From contig NZ_MPVN01000003.1 of assembly GCF_001955535.1 (NCBI RefSeq), positions 248,001 through 312,000 of the forward strand: a DNA stretch of 64,000 bases, in the 5' to 3' direction. Position numbers and translations under genes: made by a program. The notes beneath the pieces are model-generated. The model was given only the letters and a program-made list of their open reading frames with translations. It ran no database searches and had not been told where the DNA came from. Shown here piece after piece: positions 1-9,276 of this stretch. Each line of letters opens with the position of its first letter. Within the stretch, counting starts at the first letter, position 1. The DNA comes from Paenibacillus sp. FSL H7-0326. Lineage in GTDB: Bacteria > Bacillota > Bacilli > Paenibacillales > Paenibacillaceae.

Positions 1-165
1 ACCTCCGGTATAGATATGTGCAGTATCGATCGTGTTGCCGCCGATGGCCAAGAATGCTTCAATATTGGTCACGACCTGATCATAATTTTCATGCATGAAA
101 TAATCGGAACCTTTAATCAAACGAGAAATAGGCTTCTTTGATCCCTGAATCGAAATATATTCCAT
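1..165 (-). CDS. Aldo/keto reductase, N-terminal part (runs off window start)
   Basis: The 55 visible residues begin MEYISIQGSKKPISRLIKGS and continue with a strand containing GNTIDTAHIY. This is the start of the aldo/keto reductase TIM barrel, where the Asp in the D-T-A motif helps bind NADP. The ATG follows an AAGGAGGAAA ribosome site. The gene lies 49 nt downstream of the Gfo/Idh/MocA oxidoreductase on the same strand, so the two probably form an operon for NAD(P)-dependent oxidation or reduction of a sugar or polyol. The catalytic Tyr/Lys/His are outside the window, so substrate and activity cannot be judged. Confidence 0.75.
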   Translation of the reverse strand, partial: MEYISIQGSKKPISRLIKGSDYFMHENYDQVVTNIEAFLAIGGNTIDTAHIYTGG

Positions 166-214
166 AACCGTTTCCTCCTTAAGAGTAATGTGCAGAATTG
201 TTCTTCTTGACTAA

Positions 215-1213
215 TTAGAGGGTAATTCTTTCCCGCTTCGTAGCCGAGACAAGAGCGGACTCAACGACTCTCATATTGCGGACGGCATCTGACGGTGTAA
301 ATGCAGGTGTACTGCGTTCAAAGACGACATCGGCAAAATGATCGACCATAGCAGAGTATTGATTAATGACCGGCACCTCGATCTCACGTTTGCCCAGCTT
401 GCCATTCACGATAAACCCTGCTTCGCTGTCATGACTGCAAACGAAGGCAGATGGGACTTCAATGGTTCCGTCCGTCCCAAGCACTTCAAGCCGATTTCGG
501 AAGGACGCCCACATACCACAATCGAAGATCAGTGAGACATCATTCGGAAATTCGAGGAAGCCGGAAGTCATCATGTCTACATCCCCGTGCTTCGGCGAGA
601 AGAACGATTGTGCTGTTACGGCATCCGGCTCCAGTCCGGTCAAGAAGCGGGCAGCACTAATTGGATAGCAGCCGACATCATATATAGACCCGCCGCCCAT
701 CTCCTTGTTAAAGCGGATGTTGTTTGTACTTTCTCCGCTGTTGAATGTAAAGTTTGCATGGAGACCACGAACGGTGCCGATCTCACCGGAAGCGATTACA
801 TCTTTGATCATTTGATATCTGGGATGATGACGATACATGAATGCCTCAGCCAAATGAACGCCTGCTTGCTCACAAGCGATTACCATTCGCTCCGCTTCCT
901 CAGCCGTTAACGCGATGGGTTTCTCACACAGCACGTGCTTACCTGCTTCGGCAGCTTTGATCGTCCATTCCATATGCAGATGGTTCGGCAATGGGATATA
1001 GACAGCATCGATGTCGTCTGAGGCAAGCAGCTCTTCATAGCTGCCATAAGCATGTTGGATGTTCAGTTCCTTGGCGGCTTCTTCTGCTTTTGCTTGATCC
1101 CGGCTGGCGATCGCAGTGACTTCATTAAACTGGGAGTATTGCAGTCCGGGAATGACGGATTTTCTTCCTATATTGGCAGTGCTGAGTATACCCCATCGAA
1201 GTTTTTTACTCAT
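215..1213 (-). CDS. Gfo/Idh/MocA family oxidoreductase
   Basis: A 332-residue protein of normal length for this family. The N-terminal Rossmann fold has GILSTANIGRKSVIPGL near residue 8 and the signature CEKPIAL near residue 96, where the Lys is the conserved catalytic/cofactor residue. The C-terminal half is the alpha/beta substrate-binding domain. Members oxidise or reduce sugars, inositols or related polyols with NAD(P) in the cytoplasm. A GGAGGATAT ribosome site precedes the ATG. It is followed by an aldo/keto reductase and is divergent from an AraC regulator across 127 nt, which suggests a small inducible sugar pathway. The exact substrate is not readable. Confidence 0.88.
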   Translation of the reverse strand: MSKKLRWGILSTANIGRKSVIPGLQYSQFNEVTAIASRDQAKAEEAAKELNIQHAYGSYEELLASDDIDAVYIPLPNHLHMEWTIKAAEAGKHVLCEKPIALTAEEAERMVIACEQAGVHLAEAFMYRHHPRYQMIKDVIASGEIGTVRGLHANFTFNSGESTNNIRFNKEMGGGSIYDVGCYPISAARFLTGLEPDAVTAQSFFSPKHGDVDMMTSGFLEFPNDVSLIFDCGMWASFRNRLEVLGTDGTIEVPSAFVCSHDSEAGFIVNGKLGKREIEVPVINQYSAMVDHFADVVFERSTPAFTPSDAVRNMRVVESALVSATKRERITL

Positions 1214-1340
1214 ATGCTTTATATCCTCCTGACTAAATATTATGATGATATTGTCATTGTATTGAATTTGGAATGAAATTAAAATAATACGATTTTGTGT
1301 TCGAATAACACAATATTGTTCTACATTGGAGGAGTAGGCG

Positions 1341-2189
1341 ATGCAGCGGCAAAGTCACTTGGTCACAACTCAAAATCCTCGGTTTTTTTGTTATCCCGAA
1401 TCGGTAGGAATGTACAGCGATATGCCTAAACATACGGTGACAAGACAGAAGGGAGCATTAAACAATTTTAATATTCACTATATTGCTTCCGGTAAGGGCT
1501 ACATCGAAATTGATGGCATGCTGCAGGAGCTTGGTGCGGGTGATGCCTTCTTGTACTTCCCGCTGCAGGAGCAGCGATATTTCAGCAATGAGCAAGAGCC
1601 TTGGGACATTCGGTGGGTTCACTTCTATGGAAGCAATATGACAGAATATATGCTGGATCAGGGATTTCAGCATCATCGAATATGGACCCTGCGGAATGGG
1701 GCCGAGTGGGAAAAAGCTCATCTCGAGCTATTGACCGAAGCGGAAAATAACAAAATGTTGAATCCTACAATGCTGTCTACGCTTACTTTTGCCGTCGTGA
1801 CGGAGTTTGTCCATCAGGCTGTCCCGCGCACGGGTAATGGCAGTAAATCCGGAGGATCCATTCAGCGTATTCTAGATCTGCTGCCTGAGCTTCAACAGGA
1901 GGCGGTAAAGCCGTTCGAGCTTGAACTGTGGGCAAATAAAGCGGGAGTTAGCGTTCATTATTTTTGCAAATTGTTCCGTAAGGCCATTAATATGACACCT
2001 ATGGATTTCGTAACCCAGTGCAGACTCCAATATGCGAAGCAGGCGCTACTGGTACAGGAAGAGAGTACAATAGGAGACATCGCCTCAGAAGCGGGGTACC
2101 CTAGCAGCAGCTACTTCAACCGCAAGTTTCTGGAGCATGAGGGCGTTACACCCACGGAGTATCGGAGATTATTTGGCAGGACGAATTGA
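1341..2189 (+). CDS. AraC family transcriptional regulator
   Basis: A 282-residue cytoplasmic regulator. The N-terminal cupin-like sensor (about residues 20-150) includes IHYIASGKGYIEIDG and GDAFLYFP, typical of the AraC ligand-binding barrel. The C-terminal pair of helix-turn-helices (about 185-280) includes NKAGVSVHYFCKLFRKAINM and ends with YFNRKFLEHEGVTPTEYRR, the AraC signature. GGAGGAGTAGGCG precedes the ATG. It is divergent from the oxidoreductase/aldo-keto reductase operon, so that operon is the likely target, with a sugar ligand inferred. Confidence 0.9.
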   Translation: MQRQSHLVTTQNPRFFCYPESVGMYSDMPKHTVTRQKGALNNFNIHYIASGKGYIEIDGMLQELGAGDAFLYFPLQEQRYFSNEQEPWDIRWVHFYGSNMTEYMLDQGFQHHRIWTLRNGAEWEKAHLELLTEAENNKMLNPTMLSTLTFAVVTEFVHQAVPRTGNGSKSGGSIQRILDLLPELQQEAVKPFELELWANKAGVSVHYFCKLFRKAINMTPMDFVTQCRLQYAKQALLVQEESTIGDIASEAGYPSSSYFNRKFLEHEGVTPTEYRRLFGRTN

Positions 2190-2295
2190 AAGTTTAGGAT
2201 ATTTTCCAATGATTTGAGACGCAACTTATGGCGTGCTTTCGCGTTACATTGATATGGCATGACGTTTAATACAACCTGGAAGGAATATTACATCT

Positions 2296-2622
2296 ATGAG
2301 ATTACGAACACTCGTCTTACTATCCATTATACTTGGCTTCTTGCTAGCGGCGGCATCACCCATGCTCGATTCCAAATTGATTACGGATGCAGAACAGTTA
2401 AACCATCATGAGCTTGGGCTGCCTTTTCCGTTTCTCGTTCAGCATACGACACTGACACCAATGGAGGGCGCTTTTCCATTTGAGCTTGGACTGCTTGATC
2501 CAAGAGAGCATCCGAGCAGCATTATTCCTTTTTCATATTTTCTAAATGGATTGTTTTATTCCGGAACGGTTTGTTTAATCTTGTGGATCGCGAACCGAGT
2601 GTACATTATCATTCGGAGATAG
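2296..2622 (+). CDS. Small membrane protein of unknown function
   Basis: A 108-residue protein that I do not recognise. There is an N-terminal hydrophobic helix (residues 4-22) that could be a signal anchor, a central polar stretch with several Pro and His, and a second helix near residues 84-104 followed by RVYIIIRR, giving two likely membrane passes. AAGGAATATTACATCT precedes the ATG, a weak but reasonable site. It stands alone between two AraC regulators, and nothing in its context points to a role. Confidence 0.6.
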   Translation: MRLRTLVLLSIILGFLLAAASPMLDSKLITDAEQLNHHELGLPFPFLVQHTTLTPMEGAFPFELGLLDPREHPSSIIPFSYFLNGLFYSGTVCLILWIANRVYIIIRR

Positions 2623-2633
2623 GAACTGAATAG

Positions 2634-2727
2634 TAATTACATTAAGGCCGCTGACTTAAACTGAACTCCCGTTGCTGGACAACATTCTAACAGCTAGAGG
2701 ATCAGTTCATTCTAGCGGCTTTTTTCA
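2634..2727. terminator. Long irregular hairpin between convergent genes
   Basis: GCCGCT near 2646 can pair with AGCGGC near 2715, with further pairing of AACTGA and TCAGTT inside. A T-run follows on the plus strand. It overlaps the end of the minus-strand AraC gene, so it may end transcription of the small membrane protein gene. Pairing is imperfect. Confidence 0.4.
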
Positions 2728-3617
2728 ATATCGTTGTGCGTTTTGTTGTTTCGATATTCTTTTGGGGTCATCTGCTGATGTTTTTTAAACGACTGAATAA
2801 AGTGATTCACATGATTGAACCCAACCTTCTGGGCAATCTCTGTAATCGTATATTGGGTAGATTCTAGCAGCTCGCAGCTTCTCTTAATGCGGTACTCAAC
2901 TAGATAGGTATATGGAGTCCTATGTATGCTTTTCTTAAAGCTGCGGGTACACTCCGAAATACTTAAATGCGCTACGTCTGCAATTTCCTTCAACGTTATC
3001 GTGCTCGTGTAGTGTTGGTGGATATAGCTAAGCATCAATTGCATTCGTTCCTGCTGTAGTTTGTTATGTTTAGAAGACTCTTCTGAAGATACTGAAATAT
3101 GAGAGATGAAGATAAGCCATAGCTGAACCGTATCTATGGAAATTTCATACTGCCATCCCCACTTTTTTGGTGAATCAAATTTCTTCTTCAGCTTCCAGAG
3201 GATTTGCAGGAATTCATTATGCCACGCCTCATTCCCCGGGATCTCAACGGACAGCAGGGAAGAATTCGTGAAGGGAAGAACATGGCTTTTCTCCATCGCA
3301 CTATTAGAGTAAAAAGCGAGCAGCTTTTCAGGAAAATTAAAACTGACATACTGGCCGTCTGAAGTTAAGTGCGTAACAATATGAAGAACCCCTTTATTAA
3401 TAAAAATAGCCTGTCCTTCTAGCAAATCATAATTAATTCCATTAATTTGAATTGTTAATTTCCCTCTGGTCACTAAAGTGAATTGCAAGTCCTCATGCCA
3501 ATGCAGATCATTAAATCCCCGTCCTCGCGGAATTGATTCACGGATGGAATGGGTGTACATAATGTAAGGAAATCTCTCGTCAGGGTATTGGATGGTTTCG
3601 TGCAATTGTTTTTTCAA
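2712..3617 (-). CDS. AraC family transcriptional regulator
   Basis: About 301 residues. The N-terminal cupin domain includes DLHWHEDLQFTLVTRGKL, a His-containing strand pair found in sugar-responsive AraC proteins. The C-terminal tandem helix-turn-helix covers the last 100 residues, with VAHLSISECTRSFKKSIHRT and VGFNHVNHFIQSFKKHQQMT. The frame stays open 22 codons upstream, but AAAGGAG sits 8 nt before a TTG at 3617 that begins MKKQLHETIQY, so I chose that start. The gene is divergent from an EamA transporter across about 150 nt and is its probable regulator. Confidence 0.85.
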   Translation of the reverse strand: MKKQLHETIQYPDERFPYIMYTHSIRESIPRGRGFNDLHWHEDLQFTLVTRGKLTIQINGINYDLLEGQAIFINKGVLHIVTHLTSDGQYVSFNFPEKLLAFYSNSAMEKSHVLPFTNSSLLSVEIPGNEAWHNEFLQILWKLKKKFDSPKKWGWQYEISIDTVQLWLIFISHISVSSEESSKHNKLQQERMQLMLSYIHQHYTSTITLKEIADVAHLSISECTRSFKKSIHRTPYTYLVEYRIKRSCELLESTQYTITEIAQKVGFNHVNHFIQSFKKHQQMTPKEYRNNKTHNDIEKSR

Positions 3618-3766
3618 TCGTAAGGCTCCTTTAATTGACGATATTTCTATATAATTCAATGATATATTTACACAAAATAGCAAATGGTGATGATATTATT
3701 ATATCCAGCTTCGGCTTATCTGTGCACAGATAATCAAATTTGTAACTATGATTACTGGGAGGAGCC

Positions 3767-4675
3767 ATGTTAAAACATAATAAACCATCCATGATTTCGC
3801 ATCCATTTGTTTTGTTGTTTATCAGTATATTATCTGTTTCGATATCTTCCATCATGATCAAATTCTCGGATACACCGACTTCGGTGGCTGGGATGTACAG
3901 ACTCTTCATCTCCGTTATCATCATGCTCGCGTTCGTTCCGAGGAAACAGCTCGTTTCCATTCAACTGAGTAAAAGAGAAGGCTGTATCGTTCTTCTTGCT
4001 GGTGTATTTTTAGGGTTATACTTTTTGTTTTGGATGGAATCACTCGTCTACACCTCTGTTGCAAGCTCTATGGTGATCTTGTCATTGCAGCCGTTATTTG
4101 TAATGCTCGGTTCCTATTTTTTGTTCAAGGAACGTGTTAGCCTGCTGACGGTTTTGTGCATGATCATTGCTCTCTTTGGTTCCATCTTCATCGCATGGGG
4201 AGACATCAGCATCTCAAGAGAAGCTTTATTTGGAGATGGCTTGTCCTTCATCGGTACCCTGTTCGTGTCCGCTTATTTACTCATGGGCCAAAAAGTAAGC
4301 AACAAAATCGATGCCAATGCTTACAGCATTATTGTCTTCTTTATTGGTGGCACAGTGATGCTCATCTATAATTTGTTTCAAAATTATTCGCTGGTTCAAT
4401 ATCACCTATCGGACTGGATCTATTTTTTGCTGCTTGCCATTATTCCGACTATTTTTGGCCAATACATTTTTAATATATTGTTGAATTCTATTGGGGCAAC
4501 TACCGTTTCAGTAGGGATCATCGGGGAGCCGGTGCTCGCCATTATTCTTGCTTATTTCTTCTTGGGGGAAATGATATCTGTGTTTCAGCTCATAGGCGGC
4601 ATGCTGACTCTAATGGGTATGGGATTGTATTTCTGGTCAAAATCGTTGAAGTACAGTGTTCAGCGTACGAACTGA
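3767..4675 (+). CDS. EamA/DMT family transporter
   Basis: A 302-residue integral membrane protein with about ten hydrophobic helices arranged as two EamA repeats. The first repeat has ISSIMIKFSDTP near residue 25 and the second has LGEMISVFQLIGGMLTLMGM near the C terminus. DMT transporters export or exchange small metabolites across the cytoplasmic membrane; substrate cannot be predicted from sequence. GGGAGGAGCC is directly before the ATG. The divergent AraC gene is the likely regulator. Confidence 0.88.
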   Translation: MLKHNKPSMISHPFVLLFISILSVSISSIMIKFSDTPTSVAGMYRLFISVIIMLAFVPRKQLVSIQLSKREGCIVLLAGVFLGLYFLFWMESLVYTSVASSMVILSLQPLFVMLGSYFLFKERVSLLTVLCMIIALFGSIFIAWGDISISREALFGDGLSFIGTLFVSAYLLMGQKVSNKIDANAYSIIVFFIGGTVMLIYNLFQNYSLVQYHLSDWIYFLLLAIIPTIFGQYIFNILLNSIGATTVSVGIIGEPVLAIILAYFFLGEMISVFQLIGGMLTLMGMGLYFWSKSLKYSVQRTN

Positions 4676-4732
4676 TTTGATGTATAATGATGATCTAACT
4701 AACATGAAGAGCCTGTCGTAGGAGTTGATTTA

Positions 4733-4981
4733 ATGCTTAAGAAGTTTAGATTTTGGTTACCATTATTCAGTCTATTCGTGTGCTTATATAATGCTATAGG
4801 TGAGGATGACAAGAACTTATTACTATATTTCACGAGTCCTCATCTGATGTTTATTGAGAGTTACACCTCCATTGGACGTCAATTCAATGGCATGTTAGCA
4901 CTTTACTTGATTAATATCGTCGGATGGCTTGTGATCGGTATAATTGTCGATCTTATAGTAAAAGCGATAAAACGAAGATAA
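4733..4981 (+). CDS. Small membrane protein of unknown function
   Basis: An 82-residue protein, not recognised. It has a hydrophobic N-terminal segment (residues 6-22), a polar middle with GEDDKNLLLY, and a strong C-terminal membrane helix (about 55-76, LALYLINIVGWLVIGIIVDL) followed by a basic tail KAIKRR. TAGGAGTTGATTTA precedes the ATG. It lies between the EamA gene and the convergent SgrR-like gene with no operon partner. The basic tail suggests a cytoplasmic C terminus. Confidence 0.55.
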   Translation: MLKKFRFWLPLFSLFVCLYNAIGEDDKNLLLYFTSPHLMFIESYTSIGRQFNGMLALYLINIVGWLVIGIIVDLIVKAIKRR

Positions 4982-5043
4982 AAAAAGGCAGCATTTCAAG
5001 CAGGGGGGAGTTCCACCTATCACTTGACTGCTGCTATTTTTAT

Positions 5044-6762
5044 CTAAATCGACTCAATCTGTCCCACGTCAGGCGGGAACCAGAGATACCGCAAATCAAC
5101 CCATCCTTGTGATCCGGGCCTGATGCCTCGGACGGAGGGAAGGAAGGAGGTCTGAAAGGGACGGTCGTACAAGACGTACAGATGATCCTGTTCGATCAGT
5201 TGTTCTTCGATCTGCTGCAGCATACGTAATCTCTCATCTGCGCTCCGTACCAACAATATCTGGTTTAGGCCATTTAATAGGTTGTCTTCAACAGAACACT
5301 CTACATGGGAGGATAAAGTTAAGTACAAGTCATGACGTCGGAGAGACTCGTCCCAGTCCATTAGGAGAGAGAACAGAATGAGATCCGACTCCATCCGAAT
5401 AGGACCTTTAAAATCCTTGGGCATAAACACCTTTACTCTGACTTCGTAACCAAATCGCTCTAGGCGCTCCTTAATATTCATCGCGTCCGGCCGATATTGC
5501 GGAATCGTGATAAGTACAAGGTAGGTGCCGTCTACGTCATCTGGCTGCAGAGCTTCTGGATGGATTGCGGCTCCGACCGGCTCTTCATACTTAATGCACT
5601 GAAACACATGTTTGCGTACTTTGGGATCTTTCAGCGGTCCTTCTTTTCTCGTATTGCAGGTCAGCAGCTTGCGTACCAAGGTATGTGAACTATACTGGCT
5701 CTGGTTCTGCTGAATTTTGCTGGTGCCAAGCAGCACATGGAAGAGCGGGTTGGCTCCGTCCTGGGCTTCCGTATTCTGTTCGGGCAGTGACCAAGGAATC
5801 TGAATAATCTCCACAACATCCAGGTGAGGACGCGAGATAAAATAAGCCGAGAACGCCTCAAGGATACACATGCTGGAGTTAAACTCCGTTACCTTAAAAG
5901 GGCCCGTTCCACTGAATCGGATCTCATCGTGTTCTGCTGCTTCATCCAGGCCGGAAGGAACGATCACAGCCCTGCTTGTACACAAGAACGGCAAAAAGTG
6001 CTCATTCGGAGTGTTCAGCGTAAACCTAACACAGGTGCTGCTGAGCGCTGTAACGGATGCGATGGACTGAACGATAAAATTATACAGCAAAGGCTCTTGA
6101 TGCAGTCTTAATCGCTCAAAGGTGTAAACGATATCGTCAGCAGTGAGCGTTTTTCCATGATGAAAGTAAACATCCTTGCGCAAATAAAATACCCACGTCA
6201 TCCGATCCTTACTGACATCATAGTCATGAGCAAGATGAGGGGTGACTTCACCCGTCTCGTTCCGAGTCAGAAGTCCGTCATAGATGTGACTTGCGACAAA
6301 AGACTCTGCCAGCAGATTCATAGCCAGCGGGTCCATCGTATGAATTTGCTGACGCAATGGCAGGCGAAGAATATCAATCTGCTCTTTATCCTCGTTCACC
6401 TGGGTGTGATGTCCGAAATATCGCATAAGCCATCCTTGTAGACGACCGGGCAATTTTGCAGAATCTGTATATTCCTTAATATCATCCATCACTTTCTTGA
6501 TCTCATGGCGGTCAATCGCCTTAATCATGGAGATGGCGGCAATCTCCTCTGGATCAACCCGAAATTTAAGCTCAGAGCGCTTACCTCGTCCCCGTTGTGA
6601 ATGCCACTCAATCCAGCCTTCGGCTTCCATTTTACGAATAATATTAAGGGCATTGCGGTGTGTGCATTCCAGCGTTTCTGCCATCTCATCGAGAGTAATT
6701 TGTACGCTTGCTTCGCTTCCATAGTAACCATGCAGTCGTAAAAATTGGGAATGAAGCTTCAT
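5044..6762 (-). CDS. SgrR-like transcriptional regulator with solute-binding domain
   Basis: A 572-residue protein. Residues 1-110 form an SgrR-type winged helix, with LDEMAETLECTHRNALNIIRK as the recognition region. Residues about 125-560 match the SBP_bac_5 fold of peptide and sugar-phosphate binding proteins, with DYDVSKDRMTWVFYLRKDVY and GKTLTADDIVYTFERL typical of family 5 binding proteins. There is no signal peptide, so the binding domain is a cytoplasmic ligand sensor fused to DNA binding. SgrR in E. coli responds to sugar-phosphate stress; here the ligand is unknown. Divergent from the DUF4153/4173 gene. Confidence 0.85.
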   Translation of the reverse strand: MKLHSQFLRLHGYYGSEASVQITLDEMAETLECTHRNALNIIRKMEAEGWIEWHSQRGRGKRSELKFRVDPEEIAAISMIKAIDRHEIKKVMDDIKEYTDSAKLPGRLQGWLMRYFGHHTQVNEDKEQIDILRLPLRQQIHTMDPLAMNLLAESFVASHIYDGLLTRNETGEVTPHLAHDYDVSKDRMTWVFYLRKDVYFHHGKTLTADDIVYTFERLRLHQEPLLYNFIVQSIASVTALSSTCVRFTLNTPNEHFLPFLCTSRAVIVPSGLDEAAEHDEIRFSGTGPFKVTEFNSSMCILEAFSAYFISRPHLDVVEIIQIPWSLPEQNTEAQDGANPLFHVLLGTSKIQQNQSQYSSHTLVRKLLTCNTRKEGPLKDPKVRKHVFQCIKYEEPVGAAIHPEALQPDDVDGTYLVLITIPQYRPDAMNIKERLERFGYEVRVKVFMPKDFKGPIRMESDLILFSLLMDWDESLRRHDLYLTLSSHVECSVEDNLLNGLNQILLVRSADERLRMLQQIEEQLIEQDHLYVLYDRPFQTSFLPSVRGIRPGSQGWVDLRYLWFPPDVGQIESI

Positions 6763-6878
6763 TCGTTATTCAGCCCCTTACTAAAATACGAAACTTATAT
6801 AAGTATATTTTCTATTTATTTTCATATTTTATCACCTAAAATTAGGATTATAAACCTAAAGTTTTGGGGGACGCTCAA

Positions 6879-8492
6879 ATGAAGTTAAATTTACCTGTCA
6901 TAAAATCACCTGCGCGCAGCTTATTCACACTCCTAGGTGCTGTGATTCTTGCGATCATCCACCAGTATTTGTTCTTCGAACATGCACCTGGAGTATCCAT
7001 TCCTGTATTTATCCTACTGTTCTATGGCTATGTGCTGGGATTTGCCGGGGATCGGCTGCACGGACTATCACCCTTTGCTATTTTTTTGTTTGCAGTTATT
7101 TTCATGCTGTCGTTAACTTACTTACTCTTTGATAATCCGATATTTTATGTGCTCAATATCCTGATCCTCCCCGTCCTGGTTGCTTACCATGTGACATTGC
7201 TGCTGGGTTACAATCCTCAGGTTTGGTGGAAGACTGGAATTATTAAAGATATACTGTCGCATTTAATTCCAAGGACCCTTAGACATATCCCTACTGCCTT
7301 TACCAGTGTCACTTCTGCATACTCCAAGCGGGTTAATGAAGGCTCAAGAGCCGTCAGCCGTAAAATCGTATTCGGTCTTGCCATCTCCGCACCGCTTGTC
7401 ATTATTGTGATCTCCTTGCTGTCTTCTGCTGACGGTATGTTTGAGAGAGTGATGTTCGGTATACCGAGGTGGTTAGATGAAATTACCTATAGTGAAGGAT
7501 TTTTTCGATTCATGTGGATCTTGTTGTTCACGTTGTTCTTCTTCGGTTATGTATACGGATTTATTCATCCAGTGTCCGTGAGGAAGACAGATCCGGAGAC
7601 GGCGCATTGGAAAGAAGCAGACATCGCCACTCCTCAAGAAGGAGATCTATCGAAGGGGGAACCTGAGTGGAGATCATTAGCAGAAACAGCGGGTACCAAG
7701 GATAGAATATCAGAGAGCGGGCCTGATTCTCATCGCCTTCGACTGGATCCGATTATTGCCTCCACCGTTCTGACGATGGTGAATGTCGTCTACCTGGTGT
7801 TCGTTATTCTGCAGTTCACTTATTTATTTGGAGCCTTTGAGGGAGCGCTGCCCGAAGGCATGACTTATGCGGATTATGCAAGAAGGGGCTTTGCCGAGCT
7901 GATGCTGGTCGCGCTGCTTAATTTTGGAATTCTGATGGGGGTACTCCTGTATACGGACGATAGTGGCTCAGGCGTACTTCGAATTATTCAAAAAGTGCTG
8001 CTCTACATTCTCGTAATCTGTTCGATCATCATTTTGTATTCAGCCTTTTCCAGATTGGCATTGTATGAAGAAGCCTATGGCTTTACTTATCTCCGATATC
8101 TCGTGCATGCGTTCATGCTGCTTCTCGCCATACTTATGGTTATTGCCGGTCTGCGGATCCATTTTGAACGAATTCCTCTGGCCAAGTGCTATATTGTCTT
8201 CGGGTTTGCAGCGTATGTTGCGATTAATTATGCAGGGATGGACACCTATATTGCCGAGAAAAATATCGAGCGGTACCATATCCACCAAAAGATGGATCCG
8301 TATTTCCTTAGCTCATTGTCCATGGATGCTGTGCCTGTGCTCATTGAGTTCAGCAGGGAGTATCCCGAGATTCAAAATGATCTTAAGGCAGACTATAATA
8401 GACTGAATGAGAGAGAACAAGCTTGGCCTTCCTTCAACGTAGCCGAATATCGGGCACATCAGGCACTGAAGGCATATTTTGAACAGGAGTAG
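6879..8492 (+). CDS. DUF4153/DUF4173 family membrane protein
   Basis: About 537 residues with around a dozen hydrophobic helices. The C-terminal region containing LYEEAYGFTYLRYLVHAF and a soluble tail after MDTYIAEKNIERYH resembles the DUF4173 family (recalled, not searched). A polar loop of roughly 80 residues rich in Glu, Asp and Lys lies near residues 235-295. A TTG further upstream keeps the frame open, but GGGGGA sits correctly before the ATG at 6879. Function is unknown. It may be controlled by the divergent SgrR-like regulator, an inference from position only. Confidence 0.75.
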   Translation: MKLNLPVIKSPARSLFTLLGAVILAIIHQYLFFEHAPGVSIPVFILLFYGYVLGFAGDRLHGLSPFAIFLFAVIFMLSLTYLLFDNPIFYVLNILILPVLVAYHVTLLLGYNPQVWWKTGIIKDILSHLIPRTLRHIPTAFTSVTSAYSKRVNEGSRAVSRKIVFGLAISAPLVIIVISLLSSADGMFERVMFGIPRWLDEITYSEGFFRFMWILLFTLFFFGYVYGFIHPVSVRKTDPETAHWKEADIATPQEGDLSKGEPEWRSLAETAGTKDRISESGPDSHRLRLDPIIASTVLTMVNVVYLVFVILQFTYLFGAFEGALPEGMTYADYARRGFAELMLVALLNFGILMGVLLYTDDSGSGVLRIIQKVLLYILVICSIIILYSAFSRLALYEEAYGFTYLRYLVHAFMLLLAILMVIAGLRIHFERIPLAKCYIVFGFAAYVAINYAGMDTYIAEKNIERYHIHQKMDPYFLSSLSMDAVPVLIEFSREYPEIQNDLKADYNRLNEREQAWPSFNVAEYRAHQALKAYFEQE

Positions 8493-8539
8493 AGCCATAT
8501 CTTTCTCTTACAACATATAGATCGCGGGGATATTAACGG

Positions 8540-9205
8540 ATGAAGAATTTGTCAGAAATCGAACAAAACATATTGCAGTCGGCTGAGGTATATGTGAAGC
8601 ATGAATTGGGGCAGGAGAAAACAGGCCATGACTGGTGGCATATTCACCGGGTCGTAAGGTCAGCTGAAAAAATAGCTGCGGCAGAGCATGCGGACATGTT
8701 CGTCTGTATGCTTGCTGCCTATCTTCATGACATCGCTGATGAGAAGCTGAATCCTTCCAAAGAGGCAGGAATGGCCAAGGTTGAGAACTGGCTTCAGGAG
8801 CATTCGATAGCAGTTAAAGATCGGGAGCATATTCTGGAGATTATCTCCACCATGTCCTACAATGGCGGTCATAACCCGCCAATGCGCACGATTGAAGGTC
8901 AAGTGGTCCAGGATGCGGACAGGCTGGATGCGGTTGGGGCGATATCCATTGCCAGGGCGTTTGTCTATGCAGGCGCCAAAGGTCATCTGATCTATGATCC
9001 ATCCATTAAGCCAAGAGAAGCCATGTCGACAGATCAATATCGCAATGAAGAGAGCACGGCAATTAATCATTTTTATGAGAAGCTTCTGAAATTAAAGGAT
9101 CTAATGAACACCGAGTATGGACGAAAGCTTGCAGAACATAGGCATGCCTTCATGGAGCAGTATTTGGAGCAATTTTTTAACGAATGGGAAGGTGAAGTGG
9201 TATAA
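8540..9205 (+). CDS. HD domain phosphohydrolase
   Basis: A 221-residue soluble protein. H-x-x-R-V near residue 38 (DWWHIHRVVRSA), the metal-binding pair HD in AAYLHDIADEKL near residue 67, and Asp in VQDADRLDAVGAISIARAF near residue 130 are the expected HD-domain ligands, resembling the YedJ/YpgQ-type family of nucleotide phosphohydrolases. Only a weak ribosome site (CGGGGATATTAACGG) precedes the ATG. It is followed 71 nt later by a CYTH enzyme, and both act on phosphorylated metabolites, though a shared pathway is not shown. Confidence 0.82.
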   Translation: MKNLSEIEQNILQSAEVYVKHELGQEKTGHDWWHIHRVVRSAEKIAAAEHADMFVCMLAAYLHDIADEKLNPSKEAGMAKVENWLQEHSIAVKDREHILEIISTMSYNGGHNPPMRTIEGQVVQDADRLDAVGAISIARAFVYAGAKGHLIYDPSIKPREAMSTDQYRNEESTAINHFYEKLLKLKDLMNTEYGRKLAEHRHAFMEQYLEQFFNEWEGEVV

Positions 9206-9276
9206 GCAGTTAAAGGACATATGAAATTGATATAGGTAGTTGCAAATAAATTAGAAGACAGAGGAGCTACATCACA

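Noticed and set aside
8660..9070. 136-codon minus-strand frame inside the HD-domain gene
   Set aside because: Antisense to conserved catalytic motifs of the HD protein and without a ribosome site.
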